Shown: positions 52,948 through 61,343 of the stretch, one piece after another
How positions within the stretch are numbered: the stretch's first letter is position 1
Layout of the letters: every line of letters begins with the position of its first letter
Source of the DNA: Shimia gijangensis
GTDB taxonomy: Bacteria; Pseudomonadota; Alphaproteobacteria; Rhodobacterales; Rhodobacteraceae
Direction: 5' to 3'
DNA length: 64,000 nucleotides
NCBI RefSeq assembly: GCF_900142085.1
Contig: NZ_FQZQ01000015.1
Location: forward strand, 53,885 to 117,884
The notes under the pieces: generated by a model
Told to the model about the DNA's origin: nothing
What the model saw: only the letters and a program-made list of their open reading frames with translations
Databases searched by the model: none
Position numbers and translations under genes: made by a program

Positions 52948-53698
52948 TGAAATACAAACCGAGCTGGGCGCCGACCGGCGTATCCTCAGCGAAAAGGTCG
53001 ACGCCCTAAACAGGCGTTACCGCCATCACAGTGCCACCGACGTCTTGCGTGGTGCTTTGTTGGACGGTGGTGATATAGCATTGGTCTCAAGCTTTGGGGC
53101 AGAATCCGTGGTGCTGTTGCACATGGTTGCCGTGTCCGACAAATCCACGCCGGTGATTTTTGTCGACACCCAGATGCTGTTCACCGAGACTCTTGTCTAT
53201 CAGGCCGAAGTGGCCGAACGGCTGGGCCTCAGCAACTTGCGCATCATCCAGGCAGATCAGGACGACGTGGAGCGTGCTGACCCTTACAGAGCCTTGCATA
53301 CTCACAATACAGACGCTTGCTGTACGTTGCGCAAAACCATCCCCTTACAACGTGCGCTGCGCGGCTTTGAAGGCTGGATCACCGGACGCAAACGGTTTCA
53401 GGCAGGCAGTCGTGACGCACTGGACTTTTTTGAGGTCGAAGACGGCACCGGGCGCATCAAAGTGAACCCGTTGGCCCACTGGGCACCCGAAGACGTGCGC
53501 GCCTATATGGATGAAAACCGCCTGCCCCGGCATCCGCTGGTGGCCAAAGGTTACCCCTCAATTGGATGTGCCCCCTGCACCAGTCCGGTCAAACCCGGCG
53601 AAGACCCACGTGCGGGCCGTTGGCGCGATCAGAACAAAGAAGAATGTGGCATTCATTTTGTCGACGGCAAAATGGTGCGGACAGGAGAACAAGCATGA
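52937..53698 (+). CDS. cysH: Adenylyl-sulfate (APS) reductase, assimilatory
   Basis: From ATG 52937, overlapping cysI by 11 bases, the 253-residue protein has the PAPS/APS reductase fold (SSFGAESVVLLH P-loop, VDTQMLFTET). It carries the cluster cysteines C128-C129 and C211/C214 (CAPC) and the catalytic C237 in KEECGIHF. The CC...CxxC pattern is that of [4Fe-4S] APS reductases, not cluster-free PAPS reductases. It makes sulfite for CysI. Confidence 0.95.
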   Translation: MPLDEIQTELGADRRILSEKVDALNRRYRHHSATDVLRGALLDGGDIALVSSFGAESVVLLHMVAVSDKSTPVIFVDTQMLFTETLVYQAEVAERLGLSNLRIIQADQDDVERADPYRALHTHNTDACCTLRKTIPLQRALRGFEGWITGRKRFQAGSRDALDFFEVEDGTGRIKVNPLAHWAPEDVRAYMDENRLPRHPLVAKGYPSIGCAPCTSPVKPGEDPRAGRWRDQNKEECGIHFVDGKMVRTGEQA

Positions 53699-54114
53699 CA
53701 ATCATCGTAACAGATACTGGCTTTGGCACAGAAACATGGACCCAAGGGTTTGTGCCTACAAATGAGGCCGCCAACGATGTGGTGTCTCTGGATGTGACCT
53801 CAGATACCGACCCGGCAACCTTAAAGGACCGCCTTTGTGGTGTCGGAATGATCCGCGTGGATTTTCCATCTTTCGCAGACGGGCGCGGCTTTACCATCGC
53901 CCGTCAGTTGCGTCTGGCTGGCTATCAGGGCCGTCTGCGCGCCAAAGGCCATTTGATCTCGGATCAGTACGCTATGGCGCGTCGCTCGGGCTTTGATGAA
54001 GTGGAAATCAGTGACGATCTGGCCGCCCGCCAACCCGAGGCGGAATGGTTGTTCCGAGCGGATTGGCAGGAAAACGACTATCAGGCGCGGATGCGTGGCG
54101 CAAAAACCGCCTAA
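53695..54114 (+). CDS. DUF934 protein in the sulfur assimilation operon
   Basis: The 139-residue protein overlaps the cysH stop as ATGA. It shows the DUF934 pattern: GVGMIRVDFPSFADGRGFTIARQLR near residues 50-75 (in two motifs), YQGRLRAKGHLISDQYAMARRSGFDEVEI near 78-105. This family is tied to cysH/cysI operons in alphaproteobacteria and its biochemical role is not established. Confidence 0.9.
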   Translation: MTIIVTDTGFGTETWTQGFVPTNEAANDVVSLDVTSDTDPATLKDRLCGVGMIRVDFPSFADGRGFTIARQLRLAGYQGRLRAKGHLISDQYAMARRSGFDEVEISDDLAARQPEAEWLFRADWQENDYQARMRGAKTA

Positions 54115-54216
54115 ACGCCACGTTAATTTGCGCCAGATCAATGCCGCATTGAAAATACATCTTCAATACCTGATATGAACTGATAGTGAGGGGCGGATTT
54201 TTCCGCCTGAATTTTT

Positions 54217-55074
54217 ATGACAGAGCAAAGCCCCGTGACAGACGCCCAAGCAACCGCCGTTCCCAAAGTGCCCACCCTGCCCGATTCCCAGACCGTGACC
54301 GAGGTCAAACACTGGACAGACCGGCTGTTTTCCTTTCGCTGTACACGCCCGGCGTCCCTTCGGTTCCGGTCTGGCGAATTTGTGATGATCGGCCTGATGG
54401 GCGATCCACACCCCGAGACCGGCAAGCAAAAACCATTGCTTCGCGCCTATTCGATTGCGTCACCTTCTTGGGATGAAGAGCTTGAATTCTATTCTATCAA
54501 AGTCCCGGACGGCCCGCTGACATCGAAATTGCAGCACATCAAAGTCGGTGACGAAATCATTCTGCGCCCCAAGCCCGTTGGCACGCTGGTGCATGACGCA
54601 TTGATCCCCGGCAAACGCCTCTGGTTCTTTGCCACTGGCACCGGTTTTGCGCCTTTTGCGTCCTTGCTGCGCGAACCGCAAACCTATGAAGATTACGATG
54701 AGGTCATCATCACGCACACTTGCCGCACCGCGGGCGAGCTGACCTATGGTCGCGAGTTGATTGAAGCGCTTGAACATGACGAGTTGCTCAACGAAGTCAT
54801 TGGCGAAGGGTTCTGGAAAAAGATCAAATACTACCCGACCACAACTCGCGAAGAGAGTCCCAAAATGGGCCGGATCACCGACCTGATCCGCTCGGGCGAG
54901 GCCTACAAAGATTTGGATGTAGCTCCCCTTTGCCCTGACAATGATCGCGCAATGATCTGCGGCAACCTGGCGTTTAACCTTGAACTGAAAGACATGCTGG
55001 AAGAGGCAGGGCTGGTCGAAGGGGCCAATTCAAAGCCGATGCAATATGTGGTCGAAAAAGCATTTTTAGACTGA
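54217..55074 (+). CDS. fpr: Ferredoxin-NADP(+) reductase
   Basis: The 285-residue FAD enzyme has the FAD-binding LLRAYSIASPSWDEELEFYS, the NADP domain start LWFFATGTGFAPFASLLREP and the C-terminal MICGNLAFNLELKDML. Fpr moves electrons between NADPH and ferredoxin. It lies 102 bases after the DUF934 gene on the same strand and is the likely electron source for ferredoxin-dependent CysI. A terminator follows. Confidence 0.95.
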   Translation: MTEQSPVTDAQATAVPKVPTLPDSQTVTEVKHWTDRLFSFRCTRPASLRFRSGEFVMIGLMGDPHPETGKQKPLLRAYSIASPSWDEELEFYSIKVPDGPLTSKLQHIKVGDEIILRPKPVGTLVHDALIPGKRLWFFATGTGFAPFASLLREPQTYEDYDEVIITHTCRTAGELTYGRELIEALEHDELLNEVIGEGFWKKIKYYPTTTREESPKMGRITDLIRSGEAYKDLDVAPLCPDNDRAMICGNLAFNLELKDMLEEAGLVEGANSKPMQYVVEKAFLD

Positions 55075-55099
55075 TTGATATCCATACTGATGCACGCAG

Positions 55100-55127
55100 A
55101 ACCCCGGCCATTGAGCCGGGGTTTTCG
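55100..55127 (+). terminator. fpr / sulfur cluster terminator
   Basis: A 9-bp perfect stem (AACCCCGGC at 55100-55108, GCCGGGGTT at 55115-55123), 6-base loop, then TTCGTTTTTC. Confidence 0.9.
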
Positions 55128-55267
55128 TTTTTCGGGACAAATGTCATCAATGCAGACAGAGCCGAGCTCGATACGACGTCAATACCGAGAGTGTCTGGTA
55201 AGATATGCCTCTCATGTATAGCGTACTGCTATTGTCTATCAGGGACTTAACATAGGCTAGGCCGGGC

Positions 55268-57079
55268 ATGGAGAAAGATTCGAAACGGGAAAATCTGCTG
55301 GTCGAACTGCGTCGCGGGCTTCAGCGGGAAGAAGCGACGCGGAGTATTCTTGGGGTAATCCAAAATTCGCGCGACGACGAAGGGCCTGTTTTCGAAGCAA
55401 TCCTTACTCAAGCAGCGGAACTGTGTGCGGCCAGCCAAGCGTCCTTGCAACTTGCGAATGCAGCGCGGACACAATTCGAAATTGCCTCGTATTGGGGATT
55501 TGAAGAAACCGCCTTTAACGTGGGTGGATCAGCGCCATTAGACAGCGGACGGCCAATTCCCGAGGTCATTCGAACAGGCCGCACGATCAACACTACTGAT
55601 CTGAAAAACACTGCCTTCTATGTTAAAAAAGACCCGGTTATCAAACATGTAGTCGACGTTGAGGGTGTCCGCTCTTGGCTGATAGTTCCTCTGTTGAACG
55701 GCCCTCAGGCGATTGGCGCAATAGCTCTTAGCCGCAAGGTGGTCAGCCCCTTTTCCGACGATGAAATTGCCTTGGTTGAAACTTTTGCTGCGCAGGCGGT
55801 CATCGCCATCGAGAATGTCCGCCAGTTTCGAGAGTTACAAACGCGTTTGGCTCACGAAGTTGCCACCTCAGAAATTCTCGGTGTGATCAGTCGTTCCCGA
55901 GAGGACGAAAAACCCGTATTTGAGGCCATCCTGGACAACGCACAGGCGCTTTGCAATGCGCCAATGTCAGCTTTGGTTCTAGCAAGGGCCAACGACGACC
56001 ATCAAATTCTGGCATCCCACCGGGGCCTGTTTCCCAAGGCGGTTGAGCTTTTTGAAGGCGGGCAAATGGTCTTAGACGCGACTGTTTCATATGCCGCCAA
56101 ATCCATCATTGAAGAACGACTGATCGATTTACCCGATATGGGCGAAAGCGAACTCTACAAGGCGGGTAGCCCAGTTGTGCGCTCTATGGTGGACGACTCC
56201 AAAATCCGAAGCGTTTTGTTCGTACCGCTTATTTTGAACGGCGAAGCGATTGGAACCATTACTCTGTTTCGCCAGCAGGTGCAGCCTTTCAGTCCCCAGG
56301 AGGTGGCGCTGGTTCAAACGTTTGCAGCCCAAGCGGTCATCGCCATTGAGAATGTGCGGCAGTTCAGAGCTTTGGAGAGCCTCAATGCCGGATTAGAAGA
56401 TCGGGTAGAGGCACAGGTTGGTGAGATCGAACGGATGGGCAGACTGAAGCGGTTTTTACCCTCCGCCGTTGCCGACGCAATTGTTCAGACCGGTTCGGAT
56501 GAATTGCTTTCAAGCCACAGGGTGCTCTTGGGCGTTGTCTTTTGTGACATTCGTGGTTTCACCTCCTTTTGCGAAACAGCGGAACCAGAAGAAACCATCG
56601 AAATCCTGCAGACCTATCACGAAGAGATGGGCAAGTTGATTAATGCCCACGGTGCGGGTGTCGATCACAGAATGGGTGACGGCATTATGGTTTTGTTCAA
56701 CGATCCGCTGCCGTGTGACGACCCTGCGGGAAGTGCTGTAGGGCTGGCCATTGCAATGCGCGCCAAAATGGCTGAGTTATCCCAGCAATGGAAACGCCTC
56801 GGCTACAGGCTTGGGTTCGGCGTGGGAGTATCTCTTGGATACGCGACCGTCGGAATGGTCGGGTATGAAGGCCGGTTTGAATACACGGCGTCAGGCACCG
56901 CGATAAATCTTGCGTCCCGCCTTTGCGACGAAGCCAAGGACGGAGAAATTCTTCTGAGCCCTCGGGCGGCCATCGCAGTCGAAAGTGATCTGCGTGTCGA
57001 AGCGAGAGGCGAGCTTGTCTTGAAAGGCATGCGAGAGCCTGTTGAGACTTTCCGATTGTCGGATGTAGGTTCTGATTGA
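55268..57079 (+). CDS. Tandem-GAF class III adenylate/guanylate cyclase
   Basis: The 603-residue soluble protein has two GAF domains (about 37-185 and 215-365), a short coiled coil (about 370-395) and a class III cyclase domain (about 415-598; metal Asp in VVFCDIRGFTSF, second Asp in RMGDGIMVLF, ribose/transition-state Asn-Arg in TAINLASRLCDEA). The GAF repeats are clearly paralogous: each opens with ILGVI-RSR-DDE/EDE-PVFEAIL and ends FAAQAVIAIENVRQFR. It probably makes cAMP in response to small molecules or cyclic nucleotides. Confidence 0.92.
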   Translation: MEKDSKRENLLVELRRGLQREEATRSILGVIQNSRDDEGPVFEAILTQAAELCAASQASLQLANAARTQFEIASYWGFEETAFNVGGSAPLDSGRPIPEVIRTGRTINTTDLKNTAFYVKKDPVIKHVVDVEGVRSWLIVPLLNGPQAIGAIALSRKVVSPFSDDEIALVETFAAQAVIAIENVRQFRELQTRLAHEVATSEILGVISRSREDEKPVFEAILDNAQALCNAPMSALVLARANDDHQILASHRGLFPKAVELFEGGQMVLDATVSYAAKSIIEERLIDLPDMGESELYKAGSPVVRSMVDDSKIRSVLFVPLILNGEAIGTITLFRQQVQPFSPQEVALVQTFAAQAVIAIENVRQFRALESLNAGLEDRVEAQVGEIERMGRLKRFLPSAVADAIVQTGSDELLSSHRVLLGVVFCDIRGFTSFCETAEPEETIEILQTYHEEMGKLINAHGAGVDHRMGDGIMVLFNDPLPCDDPAGSAVGLAIAMRAKMAELSQQWKRLGYRLGFGVGVSLGYATVGMVGYEGRFEYTASGTAINLASRLCDEAKDGEILLSPRAAIAVESDLRVEARGELVLKGMREPVETFRLSDVGSD

Positions 57080-57195
57080 AACGACGGCTCGCCATTTGAT
57101 TTGCAGGAAACTCCGGGCTCAAACCAGTTCTACGGCACATCGCAACTTTTTTTCCCTATTCCATCGACCACGTCACATGATCTTGCCCCGACACT

Positions 57196-58368
57196 TCACC
57201 CGTCTTCACGCACAATATTTGCAACTCCGACAAATCGCGCCATCCGATCCACTTCGGCTTCAAACTTGGCCTGTCGTGCAGGGGGCCATTTCACATGCGA
57301 CTCTGGCCAAAGTTTTTTCACAACCAGCCGACCTTTGGCGCGCTCAGCTTTGATCTCACAGCGCCCGACGAGGCGATCCCCTTCGAGGATGGGATAGATG
57401 TAATATCCCCATTTGCGTTTGGCAGCGGGCACAAACATCTCAATCCGGTATTCAAAACCAAACAGAAATTCCAAACGCGCCCGGTCACGGATGACCGGGT
57501 CAAACGGGTTCAGAATGCGCAGCCGAGAAGTCGGGGTCGCCAGACTCGCGAGCCTTTGTTCAATATCCGGCAAGGCCATTGCGGCCTTCAACGCCCCGTC
57601 GGACCCTTGGATTTCGACCGCAACCAAATCAGTGGTCGTATCAACCCAATCACGCACCTCATGTGTTGCAACGGCGTCCCAGAACCGCTTTATATCGCCA
57701 ATTGTGCCAAACCCCATCCGATCCAGCGCGCCACGGTTCAGCCAGTCAACCTGATCCGCGTCCGCCATATCTTGGTTGCGCAAGTGGTCTGGGAAAACGC
57801 GCTCAGCCAGATCGTAGAACTTGGTGAAATTCTCACGGTGGCAGGTGGCCAATTCGCCTGCGTACCACATGTAATCCAGCCCCACCTTGTGCGGAGGCCG
57901 CGCCCACATCTTGCGCTGGCCCTCAATCTTGGTGTCAAACGCATGGGTCGACAAGGCGCCCTCTTTGGCAATTCGCGCACGGATTTCGGCGCGCCCGGCC
58001 TCATCCGGCAAACCCTTGAACCAACTGGCATCCCCCATTTGACGGGCTTTTCGGTCGAACTGACGCTGCCACATGGGCAGAAACTCCATCGGCAAAACAC
58101 TGGCATCATGGGTGAAATGTTCAAACACGTCACGCCGACGCAACAATTCATCCAGCATCGGCTCGCGGTAGTGCTGATTTCGGCTCCACAAAATGTGATG
58201 ATGGGCCCGCGACACCACTTGAATGGTGTCCAGCTGAACAAATCCCAGTCGCGAAATGATGCTTTGCAGATCAAGATGGCCAGTGGGAGGCCCGGACAAC
58301 CCTTGCGCCGCGAGCCAAAGCGCCCGCGCCTGTCGGTTGGAAATGCGCAGCGCTGACCCGTCAGCCAC
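57196..58368 (-). CDS. YcaQ/AlkZ-family winged-helix DNA glycosylase
   Basis: The 390-residue HTH_42 protein has the catalytic Q-x-D motif in GFVQLDTIQVVSRAHHHILWSR (Q-L-D, residues near 46-48), matching E. coli YcaQ rather than the QxQ of Streptomyces AlkZ. YcaQ unhooks interstrand crosslinks from DNA. The C-terminal motif ILNPFDPVIRDRARLEFLFGFEY is also typical. The start is GTG at 58368, so the exact N-terminus is uncertain. Confidence 0.87.
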   Translation of the reverse strand: MADGSALRISNRQARALWLAAQGLSGPPTGHLDLQSIISRLGFVQLDTIQVVSRAHHHILWSRNQHYREPMLDELLRRRDVFEHFTHDASVLPMEFLPMWQRQFDRKARQMGDASWFKGLPDEAGRAEIRARIAKEGALSTHAFDTKIEGQRKMWARPPHKVGLDYMWYAGELATCHRENFTKFYDLAERVFPDHLRNQDMADADQVDWLNRGALDRMGFGTIGDIKRFWDAVATHEVRDWVDTTTDLVAVEIQGSDGALKAAMALPDIEQRLASLATPTSRLRILNPFDPVIRDRARLEFLFGFEYRIEMFVPAAKRKWGYYIYPILEGDRLVGRCEIKAERAKGRLVVKKLWPESHVKWPPARQAKFEAEVDRMARFVGVANIVREDG

Positions 58369-58488
58369 ATGTCACGCGCATCCTTGCAGTATCGCTGATC
58401 ATGATTGTCCCCTTCACGCCTGAAGGGCTGACCCATGCCACCCTTCACCGCAAGATACTTTCGTCATCATGGGGCGGAGACAAGAAAA

Positions 58489-58514
58489 AACCGCGCCCCA
58501 ATCAAGGCGCGGTT
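58489..58514 (-). terminator. Terminator of the acidic repeat protein gene
   Basis: A 9-bp perfect stem (AACCGCGCC at 58489-58497, GGCGCGGTT at 58506-58514), followed on the minus strand by TTTTCTTG. Confidence 0.85.
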
Positions 58515-58536
58515 CGCAGTTTTCAGAATCACCGGC

Positions 58537-59133
58537 TCACAGGCCCAAGGCTGACTTCACCTGATCCAATGCCGCCTTTAGCAGTTCAGGATTATCCTTG
58601 GCCTGATCCAGCGCCAGTTTCAGGGTGTTTTGTTGCAACACATCCAATGACGATGCATCAATCATTTCGGTGACCTTGCCCAGATCAAACCCGTCGATGC
58701 TCAACGGATCACCCACTGCAGGCACTTCGGCTTCGACAGCCTGTTCTGCTGCAGCCTCGGTCGTGGTTTCTACGGCTTGATCTGCTGCCTCCGTGGCGCT
58801 TTCGGTCGTGCCAAGCACTTCACCGACTGCGTCATTCACCGTGCTCTCAACCTGTTCCTGAACGGTCTCGACGGCCCCGGTCACAGCTTCTTCGGCCTGT
58901 TCGATAACTTCTTCGACAGCTTCTTCTGCGTTTTCAACGACTTCCGCGGCAGCTCCTTCGGTGCCTTCAACGGCCTCGTTAACGACTTCTTCAAGAGGCG
59001 CAACCTCTTCAACAGCCGGAGTTTCCTGCTGCACAGGTTCTGGCGCTGCTACCTCAGCGTCTTGCCCGGTCAGCAAATAGACCGCCAGCAACGCGCCACC
59101 AATCAGAACAATTGCAATAATCAGGTTTCTCAT
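58537..59133 (-). CDS. Membrane-anchored acidic coiled-coil protein
   Basis: A 198-residue protein. It has an N-terminal membrane helix (RNLIIAIVLIGGALLAVYLL), then a long acidic region rich in Glu, Ala, Val and Thr (about 28-145) with heptad-like repeats such as EEAVEEVIEQAEEAVTGAVE, then a small conserved-looking C-terminal helical domain (about 150-198, IDGFDLGKVTEMI, LKLALDQAKDNPELLKAALDQ). It looks like a periplasm-facing stalk ending in a helical domain. No family name is recalled and the function is unknown. Confidence 0.72.
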   Translation of the reverse strand: MRNLIIAIVLIGGALLAVYLLTGQDAEVAAPEPVQQETPAVEEVAPLEEVVNEAVEGTEGAAAEVVENAEEAVEEVIEQAEEAVTGAVETVQEQVESTVNDAVGEVLGTTESATEAADQAVETTTEAAAEQAVEAEVPAVGDPLSIDGFDLGKVTEMIDASSLDVLQQNTLKLALDQAKDNPELLKAALDQVKSALGL

Positions 59134-59326
59134 CTCAATAACTCCATAATGTCTCTGGCGACCTCACCAAAGTCTTCCTTGCCTTTGCAGATGCTTAACA
59201 GGGCGTTTTGCAACAAGGGGAAACTCTGGCAGTTTCACTCAAATCCAGCGATTAACCGCTTGTATCGGCAGGGGAGCGAGCATAAATTGGCCCACGATTC
59301 AAATTCACCATCTAAGGAACGAACCC

Positions 59327-59872
59327 ATAGCCCGCAGACCTCATAACGCGCCTCCGCAGCGCGACACTGGCCCCCGCGTCAACGACCGTATCCGCGCCAA
59401 CGAAATTCGCCTGATCGGCGCTGACGGCGAAAACGCAGGAGTTGTTACACCCGCGCAAGCGATGGTGATGGCCGCCGAAGCCGGTCTGGATCTGGTTGAA
59501 ATTTCTCCCAACGCGAACCCGCCCGTCTGCAAAATCATGGATTTCGGCAAGTTCAAATACGAACAGCAAAAGCGTGAATCCGAAGCGCGCAAAAAGCAAA
59601 AGACCATCGAAATCAAAGAGGTCAAGTTCCGCCCGAACACCGATACGCACGACTACGAAGTCAAAATGCGCAACGTGTTTAAGTTTTTGGAAAACGGTGA
59701 CAAGGTCAAGATCACGCTGCGGTTCCGCGGCCGTGAGATGGCCCACCAGAACTTGGGCCGCGAGCTTTTGGAACGTGTCGCCGAAGACACCAAAGACGCG
59801 GGCAAGGTCGAAAACATGCCCAAGATGGAAGGCCGCCAGATGATTATGCTGATCGGCCCGCTTCCAAAATGA
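59327..59872 (+). CDS. infC: Translation initiation factor IF-3 (apparent AUA start)
   Basis: IF-3 binds the 30S subunit and rejects non-AUG starts. The frame from 59327 encodes 181 residues: N-domain ([27 protein letters not shown]), linker ([20 protein letters not shown]) and C-domain ([46 protein letters not shown]). The first ATG (59462) would remove the 45 conserved residues before it. The only start that fits the conserved ARRPHN end is ATA at 59327, with AAGGA (59314-59318) eight bases upstream. E. coli infC uses AUU for autoregulation, so AUA here is plausible. A CTA or ATT start further upstream cannot be excluded. Confidence 0.9.
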   Translation: MARRPHNAPPQRDTGPRVNDRIRANEIRLIGADGENAGVVTPAQAMVMAAEAGLDLVEISPNANPPVCKIMDFGKFKYEQQKRESEARKKQKTIEIKEVKFRPNTDTHDYEVKMRNVFKFLENGDKVKITLRFRGREMAHQNLGRELLERVAEDTKDAGKVENMPKMEGRQMIMLIGPLPK

Positions 59873-59897
59873 AGCACGTCTTGATTGAGTGAAGAAG

Positions 59898-59926
59898 CGG
59901 CCCGGGGTAGTTCCGGGCCGTTTTTT
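59898..59926 (+). terminator. infC terminator
   Basis: An 8-bp perfect stem (CGGCCCGG at 59898-59905, CCGGGCCG at 59913-59920), 7-base loop and six Ts. Confidence 0.93.
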
Positions 59927-59951
59927 GTTTAACCACTAAGATTAGACAAAC

Positions 59952-60650
59952 ATGCAGAACACGGCTCCAACTCAAGTCCTGCGTAAGGCGCTGATCATTA
60001 TGGCTATTGAGGTGGTTGTCACCGGTGCAATCTTCTTTGCCACGGCGGGCACTATTGACTGGGTTGAGGCTTGGCTCTTTTTGAGCCTGTTCGGGTTTAT
60101 GACTCTGCTAGCCACCTTTGGACTAGCGCGCCACAATCCGGCGCTTCTGGACGAGCGTACCAAACCAATGGCACAAGACCAGCCTCTCTGGGACAAGATC
60201 ATGATGGTCGGCATCATGGTGCTGATCGCGATTTGGATGATTGTTCCAGGTCTCGATGCCATTCGCTTTGGCTGGTCGTCTGTTCCCATGTGGCTCAAAA
60301 TCATCGGCGCAGCAGGCTTCGTGATCTCGTACTACGGCATGTACCATACAATGATCGAAAACAGCTTTCTGGTTCCCAACGTCCGTTTTCAGGACGAGCG
60401 TGAACAGCAGGTGGTCACAACCGGATCATACGCTATTGTGCGACACCCGTTTTATGCGATGCTCATTTTGCTTTTCCTGTTTGGCTCCCTGCTTTTGGGA
60501 AGCTGGCTGGCAGTCGCAGATACTGGCGCTCTCTCAATCTGGCTGGCTATTCGTATTCTGGGGGAAGAACGCCTGCTGGCCGCTGACCTTGACGGGTACC
60601 GCGACTATCAACAACAGACACGCTATCGCCTGATTCCGGGCATTTGGTGA
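59952..60650 (+). CDS. Isoprenylcysteine carboxylmethyltransferase/phospholipid methyltransferase-like membrane protein
   Basis: The 232-residue protein has six hydrophobic segments and the ICMT/PEMT C-terminal signature: GSYAIVRHPFYAMLILLF, then an ILGEER Glu-Glu, and YRDYQQQTRYRLIPGIW. These enzymes methylate lipid or prenyl-cysteine substrates with SAM at the membrane; the bacterial substrate is usually unknown. The next gene, a soluble methyltransferase, begins 11 bases after its stop and both are probably co-transcribed. Confidence 0.87.
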   Translation: MQNTAPTQVLRKALIIMAIEVVVTGAIFFATAGTIDWVEAWLFLSLFGFMTLLATFGLARHNPALLDERTKPMAQDQPLWDKIMMVGIMVLIAIWMIVPGLDAIRFGWSSVPMWLKIIGAAGFVISYYGMYHTMIENSFLVPNVRFQDEREQQVVTTGSYAIVRHPFYAMLILLFLFGSLLLGSWLAVADTGALSIWLAIRILGEERLLAADLDGYRDYQQQTRYRLIPGIW

Positions 60651-60661
60651 AAGGATACCCC

Positions 60662-61267
60662 ATGTGGGAAGAAAAATTTTCAACCTCAGAAGGTTATGTC
60701 TTTGGCACAGACCCCGCACTTTTCCTGCAAGACCACGCAAACTATCTCACATCAGGCGACGCTGCCTTGGTATTGGCCGACGGCGAGGGCCGCAACTCGG
60801 TCTTCTTGGCGGAACAGGGATTGGATGTCACAGCGCAGGAATTTGCACCCACCGCAATTGAACGCGCCCGAGCGCTGGCCAAAGCCCGCAATGTCGCGGT
60901 CGAGATTGAACAGTCCAACATCTTCACGCGCCCGTGGCGCGCCGAGACCTTTGATCTCGTTGCTGGAATTTTTATCCAGTTTGCGGTCCCAGACGAACGC
61001 CGTGACCTGTTTGAAAACATCAAAGGTACTGTGAAACCCGGTGGCCTGGTCATGTTACACGGGTACACGCCAAAACAGCTTGAATTTGGCACTGGCGGCC
61101 CCCCATTTGCCGAGAACATGTACACAGAAGTGATCCTGCGTGCTGCCTTTGTCGGGTGGGAAATCCTTGAGTGTCGCGAATATGATCGTGAAGTTCAGGA
61201 AGGCTCCGCCCATTCTGGCATGTCGGCCCTGATTGATTTTGTCGCCCGCAAACCAAGCAAAGCCTAG
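60662..61267 (+). CDS. SAM-dependent methyltransferase, class I
   Basis: From ATG 60662 (AAAGGA eight bases upstream) the 201-residue protein has the Rossmann motif I ALVLADGEGRNSVFLAEQG, motif II VTAQEFAPTAIERARALA and the post-motif FDLVAGIFIQF with GTVKPGGLVMLHGYTP. It resembles tellurite/thiopurine-resistance-type methyltransferases (N-terminal WEEKFSTSEGYVFGTDPALFL). The substrate is unknown. Confidence 0.9.
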   Translation: MWEEKFSTSEGYVFGTDPALFLQDHANYLTSGDAALVLADGEGRNSVFLAEQGLDVTAQEFAPTAIERARALAKARNVAVEIEQSNIFTRPWRAETFDLVAGIFIQFAVPDERRDLFENIKGTVKPGGLVMLHGYTPKQLEFGTGGPPFAENMYTEVILRAAFVGWEILECREYDREVQEGSAHSGMSALIDFVARKPSKA

Positions 61268-61343
61268 GGGCGTCATATTCAGGGCTCCGCCTCTTTTTCT
61301 ATGTAAAACACTCGAACCGCAGATAGAAGCCTGCTCGCCGAAC

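Noticed and set aside
57295..58356. 353-codon plus-strand frame opposite the YcaQ-like gene
   Set aside because: Shadow frame; the minus strand encodes a recognisable HTH_42 protein.
59462..59464. ATG 59462 as the infC start
   Set aside because: It would remove about 45 conserved residues of the IF-3 N-domain that are encoded in frame upstream.
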